A DNA stretch of 6,797 bases from a candidate division BRC1 bacterium ADurb.BinA292 (GTDB lineage Bacteria; Sumerlaeota; Sumerlaeia; MVZB01): assembly GCA_002068205.1 (NCBI GenBank), contig MVZB01000185.1, positions 1 through 6,797 on the forward strand. Direction: 5' to 3'. The notes beneath the pieces are model-generated. The model worked only from the letters and a program-made list of their open reading frames with translations, was not told where the DNA came from and did no database searches. A program made the translations under genes and the position numbers. Numbering within the stretch: the first letter of the stretch is position 1; every line of letters starts with the position of its first letter. Of the stretch, positions 1-6,326 are shown in pieces.

Positions 1-2226
1 CCCGCCGTCATGCACATTCATCAGGCCCGGCTGAGCTTCCCGATGGTGATGGTCGCCAAGCTGGCGCGCGTCCCATGCATCGTGCTGCATCATCATGCGG
101 ACTACCGCGCCGGCTATTGGGGGACGCTGACGGGCTTTCAGCAGACGGCGGATCGGTGGGCGGTGCGTCACGCCGACGTCGTCGTCGCCAGCTCGCATTC
201 GGTCGCCGAGGCAACCAGTCAGCACTATGGCCTGCCGCGCGAGCGGATCGAGGTGGTGCCCAACGGCGCGCGCGCGCCGGTGCGCCATCCGGGGGCGCGA
301 GTGCGCCCCGACAGCGTTCTGCCGGTCGTGCCCGAGGGCGCCGCCGTGGTCGGCATCGTCGGCCGGATGCGGCCAGAACGGGGCTGGGAAGAGGCGCTCA
401 ACGCGGCGGCCGAACTGGCCCGCCGCCACGACCATCTGCGCTTCTGGCTGGTGGGCGAAACCCGCCTGGAGGAGGATTATCCCCGTTGCCTGAAGGAGCA
501 GATCGACCGGTTGGGCCTGACGGCGATCTGCGAAGTCATGACCAACCGCCACGATCTCGATGTAATCTACGGCCGGTTGACCGCGGCGCTGTTCTGCTCG
601 CGGGTCGAGGGGTGCCCCGTGGCGCTGCTCGACCTGCTGGCGAGCGGCGTGCCGATCGTCGCCGCCGATACACCGCATATCCGCGAACTGGTGGGACATC
701 AACGGCAGGCCTTGCTGACGGCGCCGGAGAATTTCCATGAGCAGGCGCGCGCGCTCGACCATCTGCTGCGCGACGAAGCGTTGCGCAGCCGACTGATCCG
801 GGAAGGGCGCGAGGTCGCCGCCCGTTATTCCTGGGAACAGGCCGAGCGTGCGTATGAACGGATCTACCAGCGCGTCTTGGAGCAGAAGCGCCGCTGGGTG
901 GAGCCGGTTCGCCCGCGGCCGCCGGATCACCCGGTCCTGCCGGCCCTGGAGGGACCACGTCCGCTTGCCCCGGTGCTCTACCTGATCAAGACCGGCCTGG
1001 ATGAAGCCCGCGCGCACATCGGTCAGAGCCTCCACACAATCACGGCCCTGGCTCGCGCCGGCCAGCCGGTGACGATCCTGGCGCCGATGGCGACCAGCCG
1101 GTTGGAGAAGATCGTGCAGGACGCCGGCGTGACCGATTACGACCGCCTGTGTGCGAACCTGACGCTCATCCGGTTGAAGGAAGAGCCGCGCCATCACGTT
1201 TCGAGCACCCGCGAGCTGGAACGAACGCTGCGCCGGCAGTTCAAGCGGGGGCATCGGATTCTCTATTTCCGGCAGCCGCGCATCGCCTCGCTGGTCCTGC
1301 CGCTGGCCCACCGCATCGGCTATCGCGTCGTCATGGAGAATCATTGTCCGCACGCGCTGTGGTCGATCCACGAACGGCGCGAATTCTGGCATGCGGCGCC
1401 GACGTCGCTGCACTGGTTCCGCCGGGCCGTGCGCAACGACCTGACCTACGAGCAGGATCTGTATCAACTGCTCGATGGCGTCATCAACACGACGCGCGCG
1501 ATTGACCGCCGCGTCCGCCGCCTGGCCCCCCAGACGCCGACGCTGCTGCTGCCCAACGGCGCGCCCAACATGCCGGATGAGCTGCCCCCCTACGGGCCGG
1601 ACTACCGCGACATCGACATCCTGTACGTCGGCAAGACGGCAATCGAGAAGGGAACCGACCAGATCATCCGCGCGATGGAACACCTGCCGGGCTTCCTGCT
1701 GCAAATCGTCGGCGGCCCGACCGAGGAGGATCTGGCGCCGTTTCGTGCGCTTGCCCAGGCGCTCGGCGTGGCGGAGCGCATCGTATTCCGCTCCTGGATG
1801 CCCCAGCGTGATGTCTTGACACTGATGCGGCAGGCGCGCGTCGCCGTCCATCCGCTGGCCGGGCACGGTTCGCGTGAGTGGCGTCTGTTCACCTGCCCGC
1901 TAAAGATCCTGGAATACATGGCGGCGGGAACACCGGTGGTCTCGACCCGGCTGCCGGCGATTCTGGAATTGCTGACCGACGGCCAGGACGCGCTGCTCGC
2001 CCCGCCCGCCGACGCGCGGGCCCTCGCGGAGTGCCTGCGCCGGGTCCTGGAGAGTCCGCAGCTGGCCGAAAGCCTGCGCCTAAGGGCATTCGACCGCGTT
2101 CGCCAATTCAGCACCGAGGCGCGCGCGGCGGCCATCGTCCGGTTCCTTAACGAGATCTCAACCGGACCGGCGCCCGTCCGGACGCCTGATGCCGCACCCG
2201 CCGACGCCGAAAGTCTGAGTGCATGA
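1..2226 (+). CDS. Tandem two-domain GT4-type glycosyltransferase (5' end cut by window edge)
   Basis: Cytoplasmic transferase expected to pass sugars from nucleotide-sugar donors to a growing surface glycan; donor and acceptor cannot be told. The frame is open from base 1. The first ATG (10) is probably internal, because the first module lacks the usual N-terminal Rossmann half (roughly 80-100 residues). Numbering from that ATG, module A is about 1-291: HIHQ start, VVPNG (82-86), GIVGRM plus ERGWEEAL (115-130), and the donor-site segment E200-G-C-P-V-A-L-L-D208, an EX7E motif with Asp as second acid. After a Pro/Arg linker (about 295-318), module B spans 320-715: YLIKTGLDEARAHIG, LLPNG (513-517), LYVGKTAIEKG (538-548), and CPLKILEYMAAGTPVVST (629-646), where only the second motif Glu (E635) remains. 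A Pro/Ala tail follows. No signal peptide or membrane segment is visible in the part present. The gene overlaps the next by ATGA. The GT4 call is solid; the exact sugar is unknown. Confidence 0.9.
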   Translation, partial: PAVMHIHQARLSFPMVMVAKLARVPCIVLHHHADYRAGYWGTLTGFQQTADRWAVRHADVVVASSHSVAEATSQHYGLPRERIEVVPNGARAPVRHPGARVRPDSVLPVVPEGAAVVGIVGRMRPERGWEEALNAAAELARRHDHLRFWLVGETRLEEDYPRCLKEQIDRLGLTAICEVMTNRHDLDVIYGRLTAALFCSRVEGCPVALLDLLASGVPIVAADTPHIRELVGHQRQALLTAPENFHEQARALDHLLRDEALRSRLIREGREVAARYSWEQAERAYERIYQRVLEQKRRWVEPVRPRPPDHPVLPALEGPRPLAPVLYLIKTGLDEARAHIGQSLHTITALARAGQPVTILAPMATSRLEKIVQDAGVTDYDRLCANLTLIRLKEEPRHHVSSTRELERTLRRQFKRGHRILYFRQPRIASLVLPLAHRIGYRVVMENHCPHALWSIHERREFWHAAPTSLHWFRRAVRNDLTYEQDLYQLLDGVINTTRAIDRRVRRLAPQTPTLLLPNGAPNMPDELPPYGPDYRDIDILYVGKTAIEKGTDQIIRAMEHLPGFLLQIVGGPTEEDLAPFRALAQALGVAERIVFRSWMPQRDVLTLMRQARVAVHPLAGHGSREWRLFTCPLKILEYMAAGTPVVSTRLPAILELLTDGQDALLAPPADARALAECLRRVLESPQLAESLRLRAFDRVRQFSTEARAAAIVRFLNEISTGPAPVRTPDAAPADAESLSA

Positions 2227-4484
2227 GCGAGCGCAAGCGACGGGTTCTTATCTGGGCCAGTTCGCCGATGAACATCGTCGTGCTGCGGCCGATCCTGGAC
2301 GTCCTGCGCCACGACCGGCGGATCAGTCTGTTCCTGACCGGCAAATACCACGGCGAGGATAATCCACTGGCGATCGCGCGGGAGACCGGCCTGACCGGTC
2401 TGCACATGGTCTCGCTCGATCAGGCCAAGAAGCTGCCGGCCGATCTGTTCCTGACGGCCGACCGCAAGCGGCTGGGTCACGGCTGCAAGCGCAAGGTGCT
2501 GATGTTCCACGGGGTTTCATTCAAGGGCCGTTCAATCACCCCCAAGGTGAAATGGTTCGACCGGATCCTGCTGGTCGGCCCGTATCAGCGCCGCAAATTC
2601 GCGGAGACGGGAGCGTTGCGCGAGGACGACCCCCGCTTTGAGCTGATCGGCATGCCCAAGCTGGACCGCCTCGCGCGCGGCGAATTCGATCGCGACCAGA
2701 TCCGCGCGGAGCTGGGCGTGCCGGACGGCAAGCCGATGGTGCTCTACGCCCCCACCTGGACGGAGCAAAGCTCGCTCTATCACATGGGCGAGCCAATGCT
2801 GGAGGAACTGGCCCGCATGCCCGAGGTGCATGTGGTGGTCAAGCTGCACGATCACCTCTACGACATGAGCCGCAACTCGATCGACTGGGCCGCGCGGCTG
2901 ACAAGCAAGCCGTGGGACAACGTCCGGCTGACCCGCCTGGGCGACATCGTTCCCTTGATGGCCGCGGCCGACATCCTGATCAGCGACGCCAGTTCGGCCG
3001 CCAATGAGTTCACGCTGCTCGACCGGCCGATTCTGTTCGCCGACGCGCCGGAGCTCTGGCGCGGCGAACGCTACGGTTCGACGGCCGATCTCGACACGTG
3101 GGGCCGCAAGGGGGGGATCGTCATCGAGCGGCCGGCGGATGTGCGCGCGGCGATCCGACGCTCGTTGGAAAACCCCGCCGAATTCTCCGCGATCCGCCGC
3201 CAGATCGCGGCTGACCTGTTCGCCTATCCGGGCGAATCGACCGGGCGGGCGATCCAGGCGATCTACCGCGAGATGGGATTGGAACCGCCCTCGGCGGCGG
3301 AACTCGAGCGCGCCCGATCGCCGCGCCCGGCCGGCCCGCCGCTGAACATCCTGCACGTCGCCTCGCACGGCGACATCACCCGGGGGGGCGCGGTGCAGAT
3401 GCTGACCATCGTGCGCCAACTGATCCGGCGCGGGCATCGGGTCTCCGTGGTCTTGAACAACGCGCCGGAAAACGTCGGCCGGTTCGAGCCCCGGCTGCGC
3501 GAACTGGGCGCCGCCCGCGTGGCGTGCTTTCCGATGCAGGCCGACGGCGTGCTCAAGCGCCTGCGGATCCAACGGCAGTTCCGCAAATGGTATCGCGAGG
3601 GGAACTACGACGTCGTCCACACGCACCGGCAGGAGGCGCTGGGATTCGTGCTGCGCGCGCTCAAGGGCGAGCGTGTGCCGGCGCTGCTGACGAACCGGGG
3701 AACGACCTACCGGTTCGCGAGCGCGGCGGATCGCAAGGCGTATCATTCCCCCCGACTCGATCGGATCATCGCGGTGGCCCATGCGGTGGAGGCGGTGCTC
3801 GTGCGCGAAGAAAGGATCGAGCCGGAACGCGTCAGCGTCGTCTACGGCGGCTTCGACACGGAGGCTTATGCGCGGCCGTCCGGCGCGGCGCTCCGGGCCG
3901 AGTTCGGCATCGCGGACGAGACCTCCCTGGTGGGGTGCATCGGCGCCTTTCACAAGAAGAAGGGGCATGGGCTGCTGCTCGAGGCGTTCGCGCGGGTCCG
4001 GCGCGATCTGCCCCAGGCGCGGCTGGTGCTCGTCGGCGACGGCAACCGCGGACCGCTGGAAAGGAAAATCGAGCGGCTGGGCTTGGGCGACGCGGTCAGC
4101 TTCGCGGGATTCCGCCGCGACATCCCCGACGTGCTGGCGGCGCTCGATCTCTCGGTCAATACCTCGACCGAGGGGGAGGGCCTGACCGGCGCGCTGCGCG
4201 AGTCGCTGGCGGTCGGCACGCCGGTCGTCGCCACCGATGTCTCCGGCAACCGGGAGATCGTGATCGACGGCGTGACGGGCCGGCTCGTGCCGGTGAACGA
4301 CGTCGACGCCGCGGCCGAAGCCATCGGCTGGGCCCTGCGCCATCCCGAGACGATGCGCGCGATGGCGGCCGAGGGCCAGCGCCTGGTCTGGAACCAGTGC
4401 GCCGACACGGTCCAAGCCGAACGGTTGGAAGCGATCTACCACGAAATTCTGGAAACGAAGCGCGAATCCCAGCCGACCGGCTGA
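2223..4484 (+). CDS. Fusion: CDP-glycerol glycerophosphotransferase-like (TagB/TagF) domain + GT4 glycosyltransferase
   Basis: A 753-residue predicted bifunctional enzyme. Residues 7-352 look like the TagB/TagF glycerophosphotransferase family (Pfam Glyphos_transf), whose members move glycerol- or ribitol-phosphate units from CDP-donors onto a glycan. Visible marks are FHG (95-97), IGMPKLDRL (142-150, the GxP..D position), YAPTW (175-179), KLHDH (207-211) and ISDASSAANEFTLLDRPILF (253-272, matching the family's SDxSS...LLDRP segment). A Pro/Ala/Arg linker (about 353-373) leads to a complete GT4 module (374-745): ILHVASHGDITRGGA with GGAVQ (388-392), HTHRQEA (466-472), VYGGFD (540-545), GAFHKKKGHG, VGDG (604-607) and a canonical EX7E pair E652/E660. 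The start is fixed by the 4-base overlap with the upstream stop. There is no strong Shine-Dalgarno before it (only GAAAG near 2209), consistent with coupled translation. Cytoplasmic or membrane-associated; no transmembrane segment seen. CDP-glycerol as donor is family inference only; other polyol phosphates, or a non-phosphotransferase role, are possible. Confidence 0.9.
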   Translation: MSERKRRVLIWASSPMNIVVLRPILDVLRHDRRISLFLTGKYHGEDNPLAIARETGLTGLHMVSLDQAKKLPADLFLTADRKRLGHGCKRKVLMFHGVSFKGRSITPKVKWFDRILLVGPYQRRKFAETGALREDDPRFELIGMPKLDRLARGEFDRDQIRAELGVPDGKPMVLYAPTWTEQSSLYHMGEPMLEELARMPEVHVVVKLHDHLYDMSRNSIDWAARLTSKPWDNVRLTRLGDIVPLMAAADILISDASSAANEFTLLDRPILFADAPELWRGERYGSTADLDTWGRKGGIVIERPADVRAAIRRSLENPAEFSAIRRQIAADLFAYPGESTGRAIQAIYREMGLEPPSAAELERARSPRPAGPPLNILHVASHGDITRGGAVQMLTIVRQLIRRGHRVSVVLNNAPENVGRFEPRLRELGAARVACFPMQADGVLKRLRIQRQFRKWYREGNYDVVHTHRQEALGFVLRALKGERVPALLTNRGTTYRFASAADRKAYHSPRLDRIIAVAHAVEAVLVREERIEPERVSVVYGGFDTEAYARPSGAALRAEFGIADETSLVGCIGAFHKKKGHGLLLEAFARVRRDLPQARLVLVGDGNRGPLERKIERLGLGDAVSFAGFRRDIPDVLAALDLSVNTSTEGEGLTGALRESLAVGTPVVATDVSGNREIVIDGVTGRLVPVNDVDAAAEAIGWALRHPETMRAMAAEGQRLVWNQCADTVQAERLEAIYHEILETKRESQPTG

Positions 4485-4517
4485 TGCCGCGGCCCCCGTT
4501 CCACGGCGCGCGCGGCA
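4485..4517 (+). other. GC-rich interrupted hairpin after the glycosyltransferase operon
   Basis: TGCCGCG (4485-4491) pairs with CGCGGCA (4511-4517), and inside it CCGT-TCC-ACGG (4496-4506) can form a smaller stem. It begins right after the stop codon, where a terminator would be expected, but no T-run follows (the next bases are ACCCTTCG). It may be a weak or Rho-assisted terminator, or chance pairing in GC-rich DNA. Confidence 0.25.
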
Positions 4518-4542
4518 ACCCTTCGCGGGCGCACAATTTCAC

Positions 4543-4571
4543 TTGGCCGTCGCGCGTGGGGGGCCTAAATT
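4543..4571 (+). promoter_or_regulatory. Candidate sigma70-type promoter for the secreted-protein gene
   Basis: TTGGCC (4543-4548) and TAAATT (4566-4571) are separated by exactly 17 bases. Each box matches 4 of 6 consensus positions. The -10 box is the only AT-rich patch in this otherwise very GC-rich gap, and a start site near 4578 would give a leader of about 80 bases. The -10 lies within a short perfect palindrome, CCTAA-A-TTAGG (4564-4574). Prediction from sequence only. Confidence 0.45.
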
Positions 4572-4644
4572 AGGGGGAGAGGGTCGGTGGCGAGGCGCTC
4601 GCGCTCTGGGCGCGGGATTGTGTCCCGGCAGGCCCCCTCAAGGG

Positions 4645-4650
4645 AAGGAG
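4645..4650 (+). promoter_or_regulatory. Ribosome binding site AAGGAG for the secreted-protein gene
   Basis: AAGGAG lies 10 bases before ATG 4661 and supports that start. Its AGGAG core sits exactly in the loop of a small possible hairpin, GGGA (4642-4645) with TCCC (4651-4654), so access could be modulated by structure. The stem is only 4 bp. Confidence 0.65.
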
Positions 4651-4660
4651 TCCCATCGTC

Positions 4661-6256
4661 ATGAAGCGTCGTCTCGACTGGATCGCGCTGCCGCTCGCCG
4701 GGTTGCTCTGCCTGGCGCTGACGGCCGAATCGCGCGCTCAGGTGTTCGCCAACGTCGAGTACAGCAACATCTCGCCCCAGGATCCGCACCCCACCTATTA
4801 CTACTGGAACGAGGAAGATTACGAGCCGGTGCTCGACCCGGAACCCGACACCTACTACACGTGGTATTACATCGGGGTCGTCGATCCCGATGCGCGGGTG
4901 CCGGATGAAGTGGAAGTCAAGCGGATCGCCGTGCCGCGCAGCCAGTGGCTGGCCAACCGCAAATGGATCATCGCCAAGCTGACGATGTTCTACCAGTTGG
5001 CCAACGGTCTGCAACCGACGGCGCTGCAGGATTACATCGCGCCGCCCGAGCCGGAAACGCCGACCGGCGAGGCCGGCGAGCCGCTGCTCGACGATCAGCT
5101 CTACACCGGCGAAGCGGGCTACCCCGAAGCGGGATTCGGCCCCGACGGCATGCCGCTGGCGCCGACCGACCCGGGGGCTCTGGGCAACACACCCTTCCCG
5201 ATGGCGCCTGGGATGACCGGCATGCCCGGGCCGGGGATGCCCGGGATGCCCGCCCCAGGGATGACCGGGATGCCCGGAATGCCCATGCCGGGCATGCCGT
5301 TTGCGGGCGGTCCAGGTTTTCCGGGTGGACCGGGGATGCCCGGCGAGATGCCTGGCGCGCCGGGCGCACTGCCGGGACCGGGCGCCGCGCCGACCGATGG
5401 CCCGGGGGCCATCTCGGCGCCGGTCATGCCGGCCGCGCCGATGGGCCCCGCTTTTCCGGGTGGATTCGGTGGATTCCCCGGCGGATTCGGCGGCTTTCCC
5501 GGTGGGTTCGGCGGGTATGCCGGCGGTTATGGCGGAGGCGCGCGCTTCGATCCCCAGGCGGCGGCCGAATGGACCTTCTTCTACGATCAGCTTGTCCTGT
5601 GGCAATACTACTGCGCGCGCAATCTACTCGATGACCGCGACGACCAGTTGGTCGAAAACCTGACGCTGGAAGAGCCGATGACCGAGCAGGACGACCCGAT
5701 GCGCCGCCTGGCCACGCTCAAGCCCGACGCGCTGAATGATCCCGAAGCCGCCGGCATCGGCGGTTTCATCAACTCCCAGACCGGCGACTTCTACACCCAG
5801 CGCCAGCAGCAACCGGCCGGATCGCAGCAACAACTGACCGATAACGAAGGCAACCTGCTGGTCCGCGAGCTGTTCGACCCGCTGGCCACCTACCAGGACC
5901 CCACCATCCTGTCACGCTACCGGTCGCAGTTCCTCGAGGCGCGCGACCAGCGCGAGCAGGACCTCTACAAGATGTTCAGCGCAATGCTCGACGACATCGA
6001 TGGGCGCGAAGTCAACCAGGAACTCTATGAGCAGTGGCTGGAGGAGAAGCGCCAGGAACTGATCGCCTACGCCGACAGTTGGCGCCGGGTGCGCGACGGC
6101 GAAGCGCTCGTGGTCGACGACACGGTCTTCGTTGTCACCGAGGAGCCGATGGAGTATCCCCCGGCCAACGCGGTGAATATCTCGCGCGGCGAACGCGTCA
6201 CGCCGCAGGATTTGCTGAACCTCGACGGCTCGGTGCGCCAGCCCCAGATTCGATAA
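4661..6256 (+). CDS. Exported Pro/Gly/Met-rich repeat protein of unknown function
   Basis: I do not recognise a family for this 531-residue protein. Residues 1-26 form a Sec-type signal peptide: MKRR, a hydrophobic core about 7-22, and likely cleavage after S-R-A (26). There is no lipobox at C17 (the preceding residues are G-L-L), so it is not an obvious lipoprotein. Parts in order: an aromatic and acidic region (about 33-125; YYYW 46-49, YYTWYY 65-70); an acidic Pro-rich stretch (126-178); a low-complexity centre (179-293) of interrupted collagen-like GMP/GMT triplets followed by FPGGFGG heptads; an aromatic segment (303-317); and a charged, largely helical, Gln-rich C-terminal half (about 325-480) ending with a short beta-like tail. 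Only one Cys (318) remains in the predicted mature form. No transmembrane helix, LPXTG or PEP-CTERM anchor was seen. The start is supported by AAGGAG at 10-base spacing. It has its own candidate promoter and a hairpin downstream, so it is probably monocistronic. A structural, envelope or matrix role is possible but unproven. Confidence 0.85.
   Translation: MKRRLDWIALPLAGLLCLALTAESRAQVFANVEYSNISPQDPHPTYYYWNEEDYEPVLDPEPDTYYTWYYIGVVDPDARVPDEVEVKRIAVPRSQWLANRKWIIAKLTMFYQLANGLQPTALQDYIAPPEPETPTGEAGEPLLDDQLYTGEAGYPEAGFGPDGMPLAPTDPGALGNTPFPMAPGMTGMPGPGMPGMPAPGMTGMPGMPMPGMPFAGGPGFPGGPGMPGEMPGAPGALPGPGAAPTDGPGAISAPVMPAAPMGPAFPGGFGGFPGGFGGFPGGFGGYAGGYGGGARFDPQAAAEWTFFYDQLVLWQYYCARNLLDDRDDQLVENLTLEEPMTEQDDPMRRLATLKPDALNDPEAAGIGGFINSQTGDFYTQRQQQPAGSQQQLTDNEGNLLVRELFDPLATYQDPTILSRYRSQFLEARDQREQDLYKMFSAMLDDIDGREVNQELYEQWLEEKRQELIAYADSWRRVRDGEALVVDDTVFVVTEEPMEYPPANAVNISRGERVTPQDLLNLDGSVRQPQIR
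5210..5305 (+). repeat. Two imperfect 48-bp direct repeats encoding GMTGMPG...GMP units
   Basis: Two 16-residue units begin GMTGMPG at residues 184 and 200 of the secreted protein. They start at 5210 and 5258 with near-identical DNA (GGGATGACCGG in both). The segment is built from collagen-like Gly-X-Y triplets, interrupted by two-residue insertions (GP, AP, MP), so an uninterrupted triple helix is unlikely. It continues less regularly to about 5386. Confidence 0.8.
5453..5536 (+). repeat. Four tandem 21-bp repeats encoding FPGGFGG heptads
   Basis: Residues 265-292 read FPGGFGG three times and then YAGGYGG. In the fourth copy both aromatics change from Phe to Tyr and the Pro to Ala. The Gly codons vary between copies (GGT, GGA, GGC), so the protein pattern is better kept than the DNA. 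Confidence 0.85.
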
Positions 6257-6278
6257 CCACCCATTGCATATCTGTCAT

Positions 6279-6305
6279 AAACGCCGCCGCCCGTCGGCGG
6301 CGTTT
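6279..6305 (+). terminator. Perfect 11-bp hairpin, probable terminator of the secreted-protein gene
   Basis: AAACGCCGCCG (6279-6289) and CGGCGGCGTTT (6295-6305) are exact inverted complements around a 5-base loop CCCGT. The stem starts 22 bases after the TAA stop. Only three T residues end the stem and then C follows, so the tail is short for a classical intrinsic terminator. The same hairpin lies only 6 bases before the next gene's Shine-Dalgarno, so it could instead, or also, act as a leader structure for that gene. Confidence 0.6.
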
Positions 6306-6311
6306 CCGCAT

Positions 6312-6316
6312 GGAGG
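6312..6316 (+). promoter_or_regulatory. Ribosome binding site GGAGG for the BtuF-like gene
   Basis: GGAGG stands 7 bases before GTG 6324 and 10 bases before ATG 6327, both in the same frame. Either codon could be the true start; the choice changes the protein by one residue. A third in-frame start, ATG 6333, is possible but further away. Confidence 0.65.
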
Positions 6317-6326
6317 ATGGCCGGTG

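Noticed and set aside
10..12. ATG at position 10 as the real start of the first gene
   Set aside because: The frame is open to base 1, no Shine-Dalgarno can be seen, and the protein would lack the N-terminal half of a GT-B fold, so the true start is most likely upstream of the window.
1602..2510. A 302-codon - strand open frame across the junction of the two glycosyltransferase genes
   Set aside because: Low-complexity Arg/Ser/Ala translation lying over two well-supported genes; no motif.
2532..4442. A 636-codon open frame on the - strand opposite the TagF-GT4 gene
   Set aside because: Its translation is Arg/His/Gln/Ala-rich with no recognisable domain, while the + strand frame carries clear family motifs throughout. 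Long antisense frames are expected opposite GC-rich genes.
3524..4573. A 349-codon + strand frame running past the end of the second gene
   Set aside because: An out-of-frame shadow, very rich in Arg/Gly/Ala, with no domain. The in-frame GT4 motifs occupy the same DNA.
4661..4740. Possible lipoprotein signal using Cys17 of the secreted protein
   Set aside because: The residues before the Cys (G-L-L) do not fit a lipobox, and the S-R-A site at 24-26 fits ordinary signal peptidase cleavage.
5210..5536. Repeat-rich DNA as a CRISPR array or mobile-element repeat
   Set aside because: The repeats are short, contiguous, multiples of three and in frame within one coding region. There are no spacers or terminal inverted repeats.
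4565..5605. A 346-codon - strand open frame opposite the secreted protein, with a His/Gly/Arg-rich repeat
   Set aside because: The repeat is just the complement of the GMP/GFGG coding repeat. The + strand frame has a signal peptide and a Shine-Dalgarno.
6257..6326. Possible cobalamin riboswitch before the BtuF-like gene
   Set aside because: The 70-base gap is too short for the roughly 200-base aptamer and I could not see a B12-box-like sequence. Only the simple 11-bp hairpin is present.
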